Source: Bacilli bacterium (GTDB lineage: Bacteria > Bacillota_I > Bacilli_A > RF39 > UBA660). From it: DNA of 8,935 nucleotides. Both the position numbers and the translations under genes were made by a program. Below are positions 6,926 to 8,935 of the stretch, one piece after another. Each line of letters starts with the position of its first letter. Position 1 is the first letter of the stretch. Location: NCBI GenBank assembly GCA_028708005.1, contig JAQVZV010000024.1, positions 1 through 8,935 on the forward strand, read 5' to 3'. The notes under the pieces are model-generated. The model made no database searches. It had not been told where the DNA came from and saw only the letters and a list, made by a program, of their open reading frames with translations.

Positions 6926-6954
6926 TTGACATAACATATTAAAAGTATTAATAT
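6926..6954 (+). promoter_or_regulatory. Promoter of the Fic-proS operon
   Basis: TTGACA (6926-6931) and TAATAT (6949-6954) are 17 bases apart. A dyad ATATTAAAAGTATTAATAT (6936-6954) covers the spacer and -10. An 8-bp inverted repeat TTTGTCAA/TTGACAAA (6882-6889 and 6902-6909) lies just upstream. Either could be an operator, though such repeats arise easily in AT-rich DNA. No T-box or other leader structure fits in the roughly 16-base leader. Confidence 0.6.
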
Positions 6955-6964
6955 AGTTGTGAAT

Positions 6965-6970
6965 AAGGAG
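6965..6970 (+). promoter_or_regulatory. Ribosome binding site that sets the Fic start at 6977
   Basis: AAGGAG lies six bases before ATG 6977. The in-frame GTG at 6959 has no ribosome binding site, would put this site inside the coding region, and falls at the predicted transcription start. Confidence 0.85.
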
Positions 6971-6976
6971 TTTATT

Positions 6977-7690
6977 ATGATTGATGTATTTAGTAATGAT
7001 TTAGAGTTCTTTGATTATTATCTTAAAATGTTTGCTACTAGATGTACGGACAATTGTTTTTCTTCATATTTATATTATCTAGAAAATGAAGTTATGAAAA
7101 ATAATCCTGGTGTTAGGTTTGACTTAGGCACTCTTGAACTAATAAGACAAAATACTTTAGAGGGAAATATTAATGCTGTTAATTATTTATATAAGAATGA
7201 AGAAATAATAAATTTATATCCTCATCATATTCAACAGGCAGCTGCTCATATAAATGACGCGATGGGGATCGCATATGGATATCGTAAAACAGCTGTGGCA
7301 ATTAATAGAGATGTTAGTTTTGCTCCAGCTCCAGCACAGTCTATTCCATCAAAAATGATGTCACTGCTTGATAATTATCATAATATATGGAATGTCAGAG
7401 ATATTTTTGAAAGAGAAGCTTTATTGCATATAAAGCTTGTTAGAATTCAACCTTTTGAGGATGGGAATAAAAGAGTTGCCCAATTTATAACAGGATATAA
7501 CTTATTTAGAAATGGGTATGCTCCCATTATTATTGCAGAGGCAGATAAAGAAAAGTATTTAAGTTTTATTGATAATGATGATGTTGGTGGTTTTGCAAGT
7601 TTCATTAAAGAAAAGACACAAGAAGAGTTAGAATATATTAACAAATTACGTAAAGAATTTGATGCTACCAAAGGATCTGTGATAAAATAA
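6977..7690 (+). CDS. Fic-fold protein with altered active-site motif (His to Gln)
   Basis: 237 residues, soluble. Fic enzymes transfer AMP or other phosphate-containing groups onto proteins using the motif HxFx(D/E)GN(G/K)RxxR. Here the motif is QPFEDGNKRVAQ (158-169): Phe, Glu/Asp, Gly-Asn, Lys and the first Arg are kept, but the catalytic His is Gln158 (CAA at 7448-7450) and the final Arg is Gln169. Other family features are present: TLEGN (60-64), resembling the inhibitory-helix region (S/T)xxxE(G/N) but with Gln58 at the S/T position; GYRKTAVAI (101-109); and PFEDG followed by a helix and NLFRNGYAPI (175-184). The fold is therefore kept while both the base and the Arg clamp are changed. 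It may be inactive as an AMP transferase, act as a binding protein, or use another chemistry. It is 24 bases ahead of proS and shares its promoter. No antitoxin gene is adjacent. The fold is confident; activity is open. Confidence 0.85.
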   Translation: MIDVFSNDLEFFDYYLKMFATRCTDNCFSSYLYYLENEVMKNNPGVRFDLGTLELIRQNTLEGNINAVNYLYKNEEIINLYPHHIQQAAAHINDAMGIAYGYRKTAVAINRDVSFAPAPAQSIPSKMMSLLDNYHNIWNVRDIFEREALLHIKLVRIQPFEDGNKRVAQFITGYNLFRNGYAPIIIAEADKEKYLSFIDNDDVGGFASFIKEKTQEELEYINKLRKEFDATKGSVIK

Positions 7691-7714
7691 GTTTATATAG
7701 ATAGAGGGAATAAT

Positions 7715-8935
7715 ATGAAATTAAAAAATAGTTTTTTCTATACTTTAAGAGAAGATGTTAAAGATGAAGATTCAATTAGCAGTAATCTTTTAGTGAGAAG
7801 TGGCATGGTAAAGAAGATATCTTCAGGTGTCTATATTTTTATGCCGTTTGGATATAGGGTTTTAAAAAAGATCGAGGGTATTATCAGAGAAGAAATGAAT
7901 AATGCGGGAGCTTTAGAATTGTATATGGCTGATATGTTACCGATTGATATTTTTGAACGTTCTGGTAGGATTGATGCTTTTGGTGAAAGTATTTTCAGAT
8001 TAAATGATAGATATGATAAAAAGTATGTTTTAGGGCCTACACATGAGGAAGTATTTACTTTAGCAGCGACGATGGGAGTTAAGTCATATAAAGATTTACC
8101 ATTCACATTGTATCAATTTCAAACAAAGTTTAGGGATGAACCAAGACCTCGATATGGTCTTATTAGAGTAAGAGAGTTTATCATGAAAGATGCTTACTCA
8201 TTTGATGCTGATTTAGATGGTTTAGAAGTTTCTTATCGAAAAATGGATAGGGCATATCGAAATGCTTTTGATCGCATGAAGGTTAAATATAAAGTTGTGA
8301 CTGCTGATACAGGGGCGATGGGTGGTTTATTATCAGAAGAGTTTCAAGCAATTACTGATATTGGAGAAGATACGTTAGTTCTTTGTGATAGTTGTGATTA
8401 TGCATCAAACATTGAAGTTAGTGAATGTATCACACATAACCCAAATGAGGAAGTTACCTTATTAGAAAAAGAATTGATTGAAACAGTAGGTGCTTCTGCC
8501 ATTGAAGAAGTTGCTTCTTTACTTAATGAGGCTCCTGATAAGTTTGTAAAAACTTTAATTTATGATGTTGATGGCAGGATATACGCTTGTTTAGTAAAAG
8601 GTAATGATGAAGTCAATGAAGTTAAATTAAGGAAGTTATTGAATGCTAATGAGGTTGTTTTAGCTAGTCAAGATATGGTAGAGCATGTTACTTGTGCTAG
8701 TATTGGTTTTGCAGGCCCTATTGGTTTAAATGTATCTGTTATTATTGATAATGCAGTGCTTTATATGAAGAACTTTATTGTGGGTGCTAATAAGACGGAT
8801 TATCATTATAAGAATGTAAATCTAAGTGATTTTAATTATGACTTTGCCGCTGATATTAGAATTATTAAAGAAGGCGATATTTGTCCAAAGTGTAATGGCA
8901 AAACATACTTCAAGAAAGGAATTGAAATAGGTAAT
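7715..8935 (+). CDS. proS: Prolyl-tRNA synthetase, bacterial type (3' end cut by the window)
   Basis: The first 407 residues are present and the frame is open to the edge; bacterial ProRS is usually about 565-575 residues. It is a class II synthetase that charges tRNA-Pro with proline. Seen: the N-terminal catalytic part with GPTHEE (107-112; T109 and E111), motif 2 as KFRDEPRPRYGLIRVREF (138-155; R140), and KDAYSFD (158-164). The inserted editing (INS, YbaK-like) domain covers about 224-380, with VKT at 278-280 placing a Lys at 279, the known editing Lys of the E. coli enzyme. It also has GNDEVNEVKL (296-305) and the GFAGP loop (331-335). CPKCNGK (390-396) then re-enters the catalytic core. 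Motif 3 and the anticodon-binding domain lie beyond the window. The ribosome binding site GAGGG (7704-7708) is six bases before ATG. The 24-base gap from the Fic gene indicates co-transcription. Confidence 0.97.
   Translation, partial: MKLKNSFFYTLREDVKDEDSISSNLLVRSGMVKKISSGVYIFMPFGYRVLKKIEGIIREEMNNAGALELYMADMLPIDIFERSGRIDAFGESIFRLNDRYDKKYVLGPTHEEVFTLAATMGVKSYKDLPFTLYQFQTKFRDEPRPRYGLIRVREFIMKDAYSFDADLDGLEVSYRKMDRAYRNAFDRMKVKYKVVTADTGAMGGLLSEEFQAITDIGEDTLVLCDSCDYASNIEVSECITHNPNEEVTLLEKELIETVGASAIEEVASLLNEAPDKFVKTLIYDVDGRIYACLVKGNDEVNEVKLRKLLNANEVVLASQDMVEHVTCASIGFAGPIGLNVSVIIDNAVLYMKNFIVGANKTDYHYKNVNLSDFNYDFAADIRIIKEGDICPKCNGKTYFKKGIEIGN

Noticed and set aside
6959..6976. GTG start giving six extra residues for the Fic protein
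   Set aside because: No ribosome binding site, and it would put AAGGAG inside the gene and the start codon at the predicted transcription start. ATG 6977 fits all signals.
7447..7671. Open minus-strand frame of 74 codons
   Set aside because: Antisense to the end of the Fic gene, no start signals.
6840..7715. Doc/Phd-like toxin-antitoxin module
   Set aside because: The Fic protein has the longer free-standing Fic layout, no small antitoxin gene lies next to it, and its catalytic His is missing.
7831..8106. Open minus-strand frame of 91 codons
   Set aside because: Antisense to conserved proS catalytic sequence.
1..8935. CRISPR array, transposon, tRNA or rRNA gene
   Set aside because: No regularly spaced repeats, no transposase or flanking target duplications, and no tRNA or rRNA sequence recognised by eye on either strand.

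Overview
The window is strongly AT-rich DNA with tightly packed genes, strong GGAGG-type Shine-Dalgarno sites, a T-box riboswitch, a lipobox lipoprotein and bacterial-type synthetases. This points to a low-GC Bacillota or a relative near the Mollicutes. TAA, TGA and TAG are all used as gene ends (TGA ends the HD gene, TAG ends valS) and Trp is encoded by TGG. The standard bacterial code therefore applies, which argues against Mycoplasma/Spiroplasma proper. I cannot name a species.

Layout. (1) Positions 2-172 are the last 56 residues of a + strand protein with a LamG / concanavalin A-like lectin fold. (2) A perfect 16-bp hairpin at 191-226 separates it from a convergent gene. (3) 238-1554 on the minus strand encodes a membrane protein with about 12 helices and a C-terminal LuxR-type helix-turn-helix. 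Its promoter has an extended -10, no -35, and a 7-5-7 dyad where an activator would bind. (4) Divergent from it, 1849-3090 holds a two-gene operon: a DUF4870/Tic20-like small membrane protein and an unrecognised lipoprotein, ending at an AT-rich hairpin. (5) A strong promoter (3176-3203) drives a T-box leader with a readable GUA (valine) specifier, antiterminator and terminator, followed by an HD-domain phosphohydrolase gene and valS. (6) After a hairpin, a second promoter (6926-6954) drives a Fic-fold protein and then proS, which runs off the right edge.

How it fits together. The right two-thirds is two aminoacyl-tRNA synthetase operons in series, each with an accessory enzyme as first gene: HD hydrolase then valS, and Fic protein then proS. 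The first responds to uncharged tRNA-Val through the T-box; the second shows no T-box. The left third looks like an envelope module: surface lectin-like protein, membrane-bound regulator, and a divergent membrane protein/lipoprotein pair the regulator may control.

The observation most worth following is the Fic protein. Its active-site motif reads QPFEDGNKRVAQ, so the catalytic His is Gln and the last Arg is also Gln, while the rest of the fold is kept. Next are the HD gene placed under valine T-box control and the membrane-embedded LuxR-type regulator with a dyad in its own promoter.
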